Source: Streptomyces ureilyticus
Lineage (GTDB): Bacteria; Actinomycetota; Actinomycetes; Streptomycetales; Streptomycetaceae
Direction: 5' to 3'
Assembly (NCBI RefSeq): GCF_011045025.1
Contig: NZ_JAAKZX010000021.1
Coordinates: 1-64,000 of the forward strand
Length of the DNA: 64,000 bases
Shown: one piece after another, positions 53,420 through 60,817 of the stretch
Layout of the letters: every line of letters starts with the position of its first letter
Position numbering within the stretch: position 1 is the stretch's first letter
Made by a program: the position numbers and the translations under genes
The notes under the pieces: generated by a model
What the model was told of the DNA's origin: nothing
Databases searched by the model: none
The model's input: only the letters and a program-made list of their open reading frames with translations

Positions 53420-56260
53420 TCAGGGCAGGGTCCATTTCTGGTTGGCTCCGCCGTTGCAGGTCCACAGGTGTACGAGGGTGCCGTCCGAGGAGTTGGCACC
53501 CGACACGTCCAGGCACTTGCCCGACTGCGGGTTCCGCAGCGACCCGTCCGGGTTCGCCTGCCAGTTCTGGTTGGCGCCACCGTTGCAGGACCACAACTGG
53601 ACCTTCGTCCCGTCCGCCGTGCCGTTGCCGTTGACATCCAGGCACTTGCCCAACGCCTTGACCGTCGACCCCGGCGTCACCGTCCACTGCTGCCCCGCCA
53701 AGCCCGTACACGACGAGATCTGCACCGCCGTCCCATCCGCCGAGCTGCCGTCACGGACATCCAGACACTTGTCCGCGAGCCCCACGATCGGACCCGCGCC
53801 GGGTGCCGGGCCGCCGCCGGGGTTGAAGGTGAACGCGTCGACGTCGAAGAGGAATCCGGAGCCGCCGGCGAAGGTCAGGTAGAGCGTGGTGGTGCCGGCC
53901 GGTGCACCGGAGATCGAGCCGTTGACGGTGGTGAAGTTCGTCCACGAGCCGGTGACCGGGACGGTGGCGGAGCCGAGGACGGTGCCGGTCGGCGAGCCGG
54001 CCCGAACCTGCAACGTGCCGCCCGCGCCGGCTGACGACACCCGGGCGCTGAACGACGTGGCGTTGCTCAGCTTGTACGGCTCGAAGGCGATCCAGTCGCC
54101 GTTCTCGATGTTCCCGACGGACTTGCCGCCCTCGGCGGTCGACTTGTCCAAGGTGGCGATGCCGGACGATGTCTTGTAGTGCTCGGCCTGCCGGTGCTTC
54201 GGCTGCAGGATGTGCTGCTTGTGCGTGGTGAGCCCGGCGTTGTCGGTGTACTCGGCATCGAAGACCCCGAAGATGTTCGCCGCGTCGTCGTGCTCACCGT
54301 CGACCGGGATGGTGATCGTGCCGGAGCAACCGGTCTTCGAGGTGATCGGGTGGCCGTGGCTGTCGTGACCGACGATGTACGTGAGCTTGACCTTGGTGCA
54401 GTCGACCGTGCCGTCCTCCGGATCCGTCACGGTGATACTGAACGGCACGGTGTCGCCGAAGGCGAAGATCTCCCCCGCGGCGGGGCTGTTGATGGTCACG
54501 GTCGGCGCGGTGTTGCCGACGGTGATCCGCACGTCGGCGGTGCCGGTGGCACCCTGCGGGTCGCGCACGGTCAGCGTGGCCGTGTAGTCGCCGTTAGTGT
54601 TGTACGTCTTCGTCGGGTTGGCGGCGGTGGAGCTGGTGCCGTCACCAAAGCTCCACGCATAAGTCAGTGCCTCACCGTCAGGGTCGGATGAGCCGGCCGA
54701 GGAGAAGGTCACGGTCAGCGGCGCCACGCCGGAGGTCCGGTTGGCGCCGGCCATCGCCGTGGGCGCCCGGTTGCCGCCGCCGACGTAGTCGAAGCGGTAA
54801 AGGGCGGAGTTTTGGTCGCCCTGGTACCACCCGGTGCCGTAGTCCAGCACGTAGTAGGAGCCATCCGGGCCGAACGCCGAGTCGATCACCTGCTTGCCGG
54901 TCCAGGGGAAGCTGTCGATGGTCCCCGGGGAGCCGTCGGCGTTGAGGTGGATCGGCTTGATCCAGCCGCGGCCGAACTCCGTGGCGAAGAACTGCCCGTC
55001 GAACGACTGCGGGAACTTTGTGGGCGAGCTGACGTCGGGGTCGTACCGGTACACCGGGCCCGCCATCGGCGACTCCGAGCCGCCGCCGAACGCCGGCGGG
55101 CTGCCGGCGTCGCCGCCGTAACGGATCCAGGCGGCCTTGGCGGGGGGCAGCGTGCTCAAGCCGGTATTGCGGAACGAGTTGTTCGTCGGCCCGCCCGAGC
55201 AGTTGTACTTCGCGCCTGCCGTGTTGGTGGCGAAGTCCCACTCGGCGTACGTCTCGGAGCTCGTGTTCGTGCCGGTGCAGTAGGGCCAGCCGTAGAAGCC
55301 CGGGCCCGTGACGCGGTTGAACTCGACCTGGCCCTGCGGCCCGCGCGACGAGGTGGCGCCGGCATCGGGGCCGTAGTCGCCGACGTAGACGATGCCGGTG
55401 GCCTTGTCCACGCTCATCCGGAACGGGTTGCGCAGGCCCATCGCGTAGATCTCCGGCCGGGTCCTGGCCGTGCCGGGCGGGAACATGTTGCCTGCCGGGA
55501 TCGAGTACGACCCGTTCTCGTTCACCTTGATTCGTAAGATCTTGCCGCGCAGGTCGTTGGTGTTGGCGGCGGTGCGCTGCGCGTCGAACGCCGGGTTGCG
55601 GTTGGACCGCTCGTCGAGCGGGGAATACCCGGCGGACTCGAACGGGTTGGTGTCGTCGCCTGTGGACAGGTACAGGTTGCCTGCCGCGTCGAAGTCGATG
55701 TCTCCGCCGGCGTGGCAGCAGATACCTCGGTCGGCCGCCACGTCGAGGATGTCCACTTTGCTGGACTGGTTGAGCGTGAAGTCGGCGTTGAGCGTGAACC
55801 GGGAAAGCCGGTTGACACCCTGCCACGCCGACCAGTTGCCGCCGGTGGTCGGTGCGTCGCCTCCTGGTGTGGACAGCGGCGGGGAGTAGTAGAGGTAGAT
55901 GTGCCGGTTGGTGGCGAAACCCGGGTCGATGCCGATGCCCTGCAGGCCGTCCTCGTCGTGCACGTATACGGGGATGTTGCCGATCACCGTGGTGGTGCCG
56001 TTGGCATCCGTGCGGCGCACGGTCCCGTTGCGAGCGGTATGCAGCACCGACCGGTCGGCGAGTACGGCCAGCGACATCGGCTCACCGACCTCCGCGACCC
56101 CGCGGGCTAATTGGACCTGCTGGAAGTCGGCGGCGTTGATCGGGTGCGCCGAGGCCGGGGTCGCACTGGACACGACCGCGGTGAGAGCGGCCGCGACCAG
56201 GAGCAGAGCCGAACCGATGGCCGGCCAACGCGCGGCTGCAGCCCTGATTTTCATGAACAT
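53420..56260 (-). CDS. secreted GSDH-type sugar dehydrogenase with PKD, CBM6 and RICIN
   Basis: Secreted 946-aa protein. Signal peptide about 1-38 (ending ASA). The glucose/sorbosone dehydrogenase propeller covers about 45-490 (LAVLADRSVLHTARNGTVRR; DEDGLQGIGIDPGF; HAGGDIDFDAAGNLYLSTGDD; ANTNDLRGKILRIKV; RPEIYAMGLRNPFRMSVD). PKD is about 500-585 (FGDGTSSTAANPTKTY), an Ig-like part follows (CTKVKLTYIVGHDSHGHP), CBM6 is about 690-810 and RICIN about 822-946. It shares this whole order, minus ThuA, with residues 260-1184 of the fusion protein at 34827. The role would be PQQ-type oxidation of a carbohydrate bound by CBM6/RICIN; electron acceptor unknown. Confidence 0.9.
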   Translation of the reverse strand: MFMKIRAAAARWPAIGSALLLVAAALTAVVSSATPASAHPINAADFQQVQLARGVAEVGEPMSLAVLADRSVLHTARNGTVRRTDANGTTTVIGNIPVYVHDEDGLQGIGIDPGFATNRHIYLYYSPPLSTPGGDAPTTGGNWSAWQGVNRLSRFTLNADFTLNQSSKVDILDVAADRGICCHAGGDIDFDAAGNLYLSTGDDTNPFESAGYSPLDERSNRNPAFDAQRTAANTNDLRGKILRIKVNENGSYSIPAGNMFPPGTARTRPEIYAMGLRNPFRMSVDKATGIVYVGDYGPDAGATSSRGPQGQVEFNRVTGPGFYGWPYCTGTNTSSETYAEWDFATNTAGAKYNCSGGPTNNSFRNTGLSTLPPAKAAWIRYGGDAGSPPAFGGGSESPMAGPVYRYDPDVSSPTKFPQSFDGQFFATEFGRGWIKPIHLNADGSPGTIDSFPWTGKQVIDSAFGPDGSYYVLDYGTGWYQGDQNSALYRFDYVGGGNRAPTAMAGANRTSGVAPLTVTFSSAGSSDPDGEALTYAWSFGDGTSSTAANPTKTYNTNGDYTATLTVRDPQGATGTADVRITVGNTAPTVTINSPAAGEIFAFGDTVPFSITVTDPEDGTVDCTKVKLTYIVGHDSHGHPITSKTGCSGTITIPVDGEHDDAANIFGVFDAEYTDNAGLTTHKQHILQPKHRQAEHYKTSSGIATLDKSTAEGGKSVGNIENGDWIAFEPYKLSNATSFSARVSSAGAGGTLQVRAGSPTGTVLGSATVPVTGSWTNFTTVNGSISGAPAGTTTLYLTFAGGSGFLFDVDAFTFNPGGGPAPGAGPIVGLADKCLDVRDGSSADGTAVQISSCTGLAGQQWTVTPGSTVKALGKCLDVNGNGTADGTKVQLWSCNGGANQNWQANPDGSLRNPQSGKCLDVSGANSSDGTLVHLWTCNGGANQKWTLP

Positions 56261-56841
56261 GACAACACAGTCCCCTTCCTGAACAGGTGTCTGCCAGGCT
56301 TGGGGCGCGCGCTGCCGCGCCGATGCCGTAGCGGGATGTCGCCGCTTCGGCCCGCTGGGTGTGCTTCAGCAGGCCACTACGCCGAGCGGGGGCCGAGCGG
56401 GGGCAACCGCTCGGAAACAGTAGAAGTCGATGGCTACCGCGCTGTCGGGTCACATCGACGACCGTGATGGTCCGCCGACAAGGCTAGAAGACTTCAGCCC
56501 AATGTGTCCATACTTTCTTCCGGGCCAGCCAGGCTATCGGCCTGTTGTGGAGAAAGTCGCGAAGGGCCCGAGCCCCGTCAGGACTCGGTGCCGTCTCCAC
56601 CCCGGATTGGCGGGACGCAGACGGGTACGTGATCGCCGCCGCCTGACACAGATGGGCGGCGAGAGCGCCCAGAGGATCGGCCTGGCGCCGTTCAGCATCC
56701 GGGACGCCGGCGACCTCAGTATCGGCCGCCGCCTCAGCCCCGCACGGCCCAGTTGCGCTGACCCTGACGAATTAGCAGATCAGCGGGCCCAGGACGCCAA
56801 CAAGCCAAGCCCATCGCGCGTCAGGCCAAGCGCTCCGCTCA
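56261..56841. other. intergenic region upstream of the GSDH gene
   Basis: About 580 bp without a supportable gene. It must contain the promoter of the minus-strand GSDH-ThuA unit; no specific operator was recognised. Confidence 0.4.
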
Positions 56842-56875
56842 GTGCCAACTATCCCGCTTTTATGCCAACTAAAAA
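56842..56875. repeat. paired TGCCAACTA motifs at right edge of accessory segment
   Basis: GTGCCAACTA (56842-56851) and ATGCCAACTAAAAA (56862-56875), 20 bases apart. The second is the inverse of TTTTAGTTGGCAC at 13981-13993 over 12 bases. It lies 18 bp past the end of the acyl-CoA dehydrogenase gene, where core-like genes resume. Confidence 0.65.
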
Positions 56876-56892
56876 GCCTCGTCACAAAGCGC

Positions 56893-58071
56893 TCAGCGCC
56901 GTACCCGCGGCATCCCCAGACCGATCCACGAGATGATTTCGCGCTGGATCTCGTTGTTCCCGCCGCCGAAGGTGAAGATCACGGCCGAGCGGTAGCCGCG
57001 CTCCAGCTCGCCATGGAGGACCGCGCCCGCCGAGCCTTCCTTGAGGGCGCCCGCCGCGGCGACGATCTCCATGAGCCAGGCGTACGCGTCCCGGCGCGCC
57101 TCGGAGCCGTACACCTTCACGGCGGAGGCGTCCTGCGGGGTGAGGGTGCCTTCCTGGACGGCGTTCACCATCTGCCAGTTGAGGAGCTTCATCGCGTCGA
57201 GCTTCGTGTGGGTCTGGGCGAGACGGCGGCGCACCCAGGGCAGGTCGACGACGCGGCGGCCGTCGGCGAGCTTGGTCTCCATGGCCCAGCGCTGTACGTC
57301 GTGCAGGGCGCGGATGGCCATGGTGCCGTGGGCGGCGAGGGTGACGCGTTCGTGGTTGAGCTGGTTGGTGATCAGCCGCCAGCCCTTGTTCTCCTCGCCG
57401 ACGCGGCGGGAGACGGGGACGCGGATGTTCTCGTAGTAGCTCGCGGTGGTGTCGTGCGAGGCGAGGGTGTTGATGAGGGTGCAGGAGTAGCCGGGGTCGG
57501 AGGTCGGCACGAGGAGCATGGTGATGCCCTTGTGCGGGGGCGCGTCCGGGTCGGTACGGACGGCCAGCCAGACCCAGTCGGCGGTGTCGCCGTTGGTCGT
57601 CCAGATCTTCTGGCCGTTGACGATGTACTCATCGCCTTCGCGGACCGCCCTGGTCTTGAGCGCGGCCAGGTCCGTGCCCGCGTCGGGCTCGCTGTAGCCG
57701 ATCGCGAAGTCGATCTCGCCGGAGAGGACCTTCGGCAGGAAGTACGCCTTCTGCTCCTCCGTTCCGAACTGCATGATCGTCGGCCCGACCGTGTTCAGTG
57801 CCATCAGCGGCAGCGGTACGCCCGCCTGGGCGGCTTCGTCGAAGAAGATGAACTGTTCCATCGGGCTCAGCCCGCGCCCGCCGTACTCCTTCGGCCAGCC
57901 CACCCCGAGCCAGCCGTCGGAGCCGAGCCGGCGGATGGTCTCGCGGTAGAACCGCTTCTGCGCGGCCGGGTCGGCGTACCGGGCGTGCACGTTCTCCGGT
58001 ACCAACTCGGTGAAGTAGGCGCGCAGTTCGGTGCGCAACTCCTGCTGCTCCGGCGTGTATTCGAGATGCAC
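56893..58071 (-). CDS. acyl-CoA dehydrogenase
   Basis: FAD-dependent acyl-CoA dehydrogenase, 392 aa from GTG 58071 with AGGAGG upstream; the frame is open for 50 more codons without similarity. N-terminal helices carry LEYTPEQQELRTELRAYF and GWPKEYGGRGLSPMEQFIFF; the middle beta-domain has GYSEPDAGTDLAALKTRAV and NGQKIWTTNGDTADW; the C-terminal end reads FTFGGGNNEIQREIISWIGL. Steroid- and fatty-acid-degrading actinobacteria have many such FadE proteins. A KstR-like palindrome lies 73 bp upstream, hinting at a steroid or side-chain substrate. Confidence 0.9.
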   Translation of the reverse strand: MHLEYTPEQQELRTELRAYFTELVPENVHARYADPAAQKRFYRETIRRLGSDGWLGVGWPKEYGGRGLSPMEQFIFFDEAAQAGVPLPLMALNTVGPTIMQFGTEEQKAYFLPKVLSGEIDFAIGYSEPDAGTDLAALKTRAVREGDEYIVNGQKIWTTNGDTADWVWLAVRTDPDAPPHKGITMLLVPTSDPGYSCTLINTLASHDTTASYYENIRVPVSRRVGEENKGWRLITNQLNHERVTLAAHGTMAIRALHDVQRWAMETKLADGRRVVDLPWVRRRLAQTHTKLDAMKLLNWQMVNAVQEGTLTPQDASAVKVYGSEARRDAYAWLMEIVAAAGALKEGSAGAVLHGELERGYRSAVIFTFGGGNNEIQREIISWIGLGMPRVRR

Positions 58072-58143
58072 GGCGCCTCCTGGCTCCCACGGGGCTCCTA
58101 CTGGCCTGCTGCTCCGGCCGCCCGGTCCTGACGGCGCACACCG

Positions 58144-58157
58144 TAGAACGTGTTCCA
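58144..58157. promoter_or_regulatory. KstR-like operator
   Basis: TAGAACGTGTTCCA fits the TnnAACnnGTTnnA pattern of KstR, the TetR-type repressor of cholesterol/steroid catabolism. A further GGAACACG half site is at 58165. It lies 73 bp upstream of the acyl-CoA dehydrogenase start. Confidence 0.6.
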
Positions 58158-58183
58158 GAAATTGGGAACACGCAGGAGTGGGT

Positions 58184-58221
58184 GACACGTGGATGGCACG
58201 TGGGTGGCACGTGGGTGGCAC
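58184..58221. repeat. three tandem 11-bp repeats
   Basis: GACACGTGGAT, GGCACGTGGGT, GGCACGTGGGT then GGCAC, between the acyl-CoA dehydrogenase promoter and the cbtA terminator. Each unit holds a CACGTG palindrome. Confidence 0.7.
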
Positions 58222-58228
58222 AAGGAAA

Positions 58229-58250
58229 GGCCCCCGGTTGTCCGGGGGCC
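58229..58250 (-). terminator. terminator of cbtBA
   Basis: GGCCCCCGG-TTGT-CCGGGGGCC, a perfect 9-bp stem preceded by AAA, 20 bases beyond the cbtA stop. Confidence 0.85.
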
Positions 58251-58269
58251 CATCGCTTGGCTCAACTGC

Positions 58270-59034
58270 TCACTGCGGTACGGGAGTTGCCTGTGTGGCA
58301 CTCCCCCGCTGGGCGGCAGCCGTACGCGGAGCCAGCACGCGCTCCGCGAGGTACCCGAAGACCAGGCCGTAAGCCGTCCACAGGGTCACCTGGATGGCGA
58401 GGGCGGCGAGCCGGTACTGCCACAGCAGCGTGCCCGGGAAGCCCTCCGGGACCATGTTGTACGACGGCAGGACGGCGTACGCCAGGCCGACGACGAGGAC
58501 GAAGAAGGCTCCCGCGGAGAGGGTGGCGTTCCAGTTGCCCAGGCGTGGTGCGAGACGCTTGCCGAGGATCACCGTGCCGACGGTCAGCAGCACGCTGAGC
58601 ACGACCATCAGGAAGTACAGCGTGGTCCGCTCGTTGAGGGTGTCGGGGTCGCCGACGGCGGGCGGATTGGCGGGGTACTTCAGGAACGGCACGACGTAGA
58701 CCGCGAGCAGGCCCGCGGTCGACAGCATCAGCGCGCTCGCGCGCGGCCCGAAGCGGCCGATCCTGCCGAGTGCGAAGCAGTACGCGAGGGCGGCGATGCC
58801 GCCGAACGCGACGCCGTAGACGAGGACGCCGGTGCTCAGACCGGCGGTGGACTGCATGGTGCGGCTGACGAGTTCCTCGCCGCCGTGCTCGTGGGCGTGG
58901 GCCTCCTCGAAGGCGATGGCCTCGTCGACGCGTGGTTCGCCGAGGAAGTAGGCGACGACCAGGGCGAGCAGGCCCGCGGCGAGTCCCGCAAGCATGCCAC
59001 GCACCAGGAGGTTTCTGACGGTTGCTGAGTCCAT
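58270..59034 (-). CDS. cbtA: CbtA-family cobalt transporter subunit
   Basis: Membrane protein, 254 aa from ATG 59034 (MDSATVRNLLVRGMLAGLAA), with about six hydrophobic segments and the family GEPRVDEAIAFEE motif plus a His-rich loop (AHAHEHGG) that could bind metal. It pairs with the small CbtB protein encoded 25 bp upstream; the pair is preceded by a cobalamin riboswitch, so it should be made when B12 is low and import cobalt for corrin synthesis. The fifth gene region around (histidine phosphatase) is a usual neighbour in Streptomyces. Confidence 0.9.
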   Translation of the reverse strand: MDSATVRNLLVRGMLAGLAAGLLALVVAYFLGEPRVDEAIAFEEAHAHEHGGEELVSRTMQSTAGLSTGVLVYGVAFGGIAALAYCFALGRIGRFGPRASALMLSTAGLLAVYVVPFLKYPANPPAVGDPDTLNERTTLYFLMVVLSVLLTVGTVILGKRLAPRLGNWNATLSAGAFFVLVVGLAYAVLPSYNMVPEGFPGTLLWQYRLAALAIQVTLWTAYGLVFGYLAERVLAPRTAAAQRGSATQATPVPQ

Positions 59035-59059
59035 GTGCTCGTACGCTTCCTCGTCGCCG

Positions 59060-59293
59060 TCAGTGGCAGGGGAAGCCGAGCAGATGGCGGGCGTCGTGCA
59101 CCCACTCGTGCACGCCTTCACCTGAGACAAGGGAGGTGGCGCCCTGCTCGGCGCCGACGAAGTAGAGCAGGACCAGCATCAGGATGCCGAAGAAGACCGC
59201 CCAGGGGGCGATCGCGCCGATCGGCAGCTTGGCCGGCACGGCGGCCGGTGCGGCGGGATTGGTTAGGCTCGGCTGAGCGATGGACTGCGCCAT
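59060..59293 (-). CDS. cbtB: CbtB-family cobalt transporter subunit
   Basis: Small single-span membrane protein, 77 aa from ATG 59293. One transmembrane helix (PWAVFFGILMLVLLYFVGAE) is followed by the His-rich tail HEWVHDARHLLGFPCH, the hallmark of CbtB and a likely cobalt ligand cluster. First gene after the cobalamin riboswitch. Confidence 0.9.
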   Translation of the reverse strand: MAQSIAQPSLTNPAAPAAVPAKLPIGAIAPWAVFFGILMLVLLYFVGAEQGATSLVSGEGVHEWVHDARHLLGFPCH

Positions 59294-59341
59294 GTGGCAG
59301 GACCTCCTGGGGAACTCGCGTCCCATCTCGGTGGTGCACAA

Positions 59342-59460
59342 GACGACGGCCACGGGTCTGACTTACCCGGCCTGAACCGCCCCTGTCGGGAGGCAGTTGG
59401 TACGGGCTTACAGTGGCGCGACCGTGCCGGATTCTCACCGGCTTCCGTCGAACCGTCGTC
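59342..59460 (-). promoter_or_regulatory. cobalamin riboswitch
   Basis: On the minus strand the element reads GACGACGG (P1 5' arm), GGAAGCCGGTGAGAATCCGG, CGGTCGCGCCACTGTAAGC, then AAGTCAGACCCGTGGC and CCGTCGTC (P1 3' arm, + strand 59342-59349). The GCCGGTGAGAATCCGGC and GCCACTG blocks and the AGTCAGA motif are the conserved core. It ends about 50 bp before the cbtB start, as expected for B12-repressed cobalt uptake. Confidence 0.92.
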
Positions 59461-59603
59461 AATATCGACGTGACCGTACCGCGAAGCGGGGATGCGGCCA
59501 AGGGCGCACGGGGTGCCGGAGCGTGCGCCGTTGTCCTGATCACGCCCCAATTCCCGGTGCGGGCAAGGGCTTTGAGCGGGCGTTTGAGTACGAAAGTGGG
59601 CCG

Positions 59604-60173
59604 ATGACCAGCCGAGTGATGTTGATCTCACCAGCGATCAGTGCCGCGTTGCGGGAGGCGCGTTTCGACGACGGATGCTCCCTTGACGCCTCTGGGCTGC
59701 GGCTCGCGGAGGCGGCCGCGGGTTCGCTGCCCGCCGCGGACCGGGCCCTGGTCTCCCCCGGTGTGCGCTGCCGCGAGACGGCCACCGCGCTCGGTCTCGA
59801 CGCCGCGGACGAGCCGGAGTTGGCGGGCCTGGACGTCGGTCGCTGGCGCGGCGCGAGCCTGGCCGAGGTGAGCGTTGAGGAGCCTGAGGCGGTCGCGCGC
59901 TGGCTGGCGGATCCGTCGTACACCCCGCACGGCGGTGAATCCGTACGCGGATTGTGCGACCGGATCGCCAAGTGGCTTGATGCGGCTGGGGAGTTCGAGG
60001 GCCGGACCTTCGCCGTCGTCGAGCCGGAGATCGTACGGGCCGTAGTGGTACGGGCCCTCGGTGCTCCGGAGCCGGCGTTCTGGCGGATCGACGTACCACC
60101 GCTGACCGCGACGGAACTCAGCGGTCGGGCCGGGCGCTGGAACGTACGGGTGGGCCGGGCGCTCGGGGACTGA
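59604..60173 (+). CDS. histidine phosphatase superfamily protein lacking the RHG motif
   Basis: 189 aa from ATG 59604. The overall fold is that of CobC-like histidine phosphatases: SPGVRCRETATALGL (second half of the phosphate pocket), ELAGLDVGRWRG, HGGESVRGLCDRIAKWLD. However the N-terminal RHG(E/Q)T motif with the phosphorylated His is replaced by LISPAISAALREARF, so normal catalysis is unlikely. It is divergent from the riboswitch-cbtBA unit, a conserved Streptomyces arrangement, suggesting a role in cobalt or corrin metabolism, maybe as a binding protein. Confidence 0.82.
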   Translation: MTSRVMLISPAISAALREARFDDGCSLDASGLRLAEAAAGSLPAADRALVSPGVRCRETATALGLDAADEPELAGLDVGRWRGASLAEVSVEEPEAVARWLADPSYTPHGGESVRGLCDRIAKWLDAAGEFEGRTFAVVEPEIVRAVVVRALGAPEPAFWRIDVPPLTATELSGRAGRWNVRVGRALGD

Positions 60174-60273
60174 CGGGCGACTCGAGAGCTGGGCGGCGGT
60201 CCATCGCTTCGGGGAGGGTGGTCCGCCACGGCGGTCCGCCACCTCGGGGCGGCTGTCACCACAGCGGGGCCGT

Positions 60274-60645
60274 TCACCTCAACAGGGCGAGGAACTCCGT
60301 GCAGGCGCGCGCGCAGTCCCGGCAGGACTGCGCGCCCTCTTCGGCCTCGGGGTTCCGGTCGAAGACGTGCGCGGTCTCCAGGCAGACGGCGCGGCACCAC
60401 TCGACCTGGGCGCGCGTTCCGGCCTCGTCCTGCCAGGTCTGCTCGGCCAGCACACGGCAGGTCGCGTCGCAGACCTCCGCGCACATGATGCTCTTGCGCC
60501 GCAGCAGCTGCTGGTCTTCGGGACCGTCGAGATCGGCGAGACTCGCGCGCAGCGCACACAGCCGCGCGCACTCGGTACACGCCTGCGCACAGGCGAACCG
60601 GTCCTCGAGGAAACGGACGAGTTCCTGCTGATCTATCGCTGACAC
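60274..60645 (-). CDS. four-helix-bundle copper-storage-type protein (Csp-like)
   Basis: 123 aa from GTG 60645 (VSAIDQQELVRFLEDRF). About a dozen Cys residues line four helices in CxxxC patterns: FACAQACTECARLC, IMCAEVCDATC, VEWCRAVCLE, QSCRDCARACTEF. No signal peptide is seen, which fits the cytosolic Csp3 type that stores many Cu(I) ions in the bundle core. The gene is isolated between the phosphatase and the dha operon. Confidence 0.87.
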   Translation of the reverse strand: MSAIDQQELVRFLEDRFACAQACTECARLCALRASLADLDGPEDQQLLRRKSIMCAEVCDATCRVLAEQTWQDEAGTRAQVEWCRAVCLETAHVFDRNPEAEEGAQSCRDCARACTEFLALLR

Positions 60646-60817
60646 GCTGACCGAGTTGCCGTACGCCGCCCGGCCAAACCCGGCGGCGTCACGAAGCGGG
60701 CACGAGATCCGCCGTTCCCACCGGTGCCGAACGGCACTCCGCGATCGATACTTGACCCGCAGGCCTTGAGAGATCCAGGACGCGGCCACGGCTGCTCACC
60801 TCACCCGGAGGTACGGA

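Noticed and set aside
53468..55537. Plus-strand frames opposite the GSDH gene
   Set aside because: Valine/arginine/alanine-rich shadows with no motif or ribosome-binding site.
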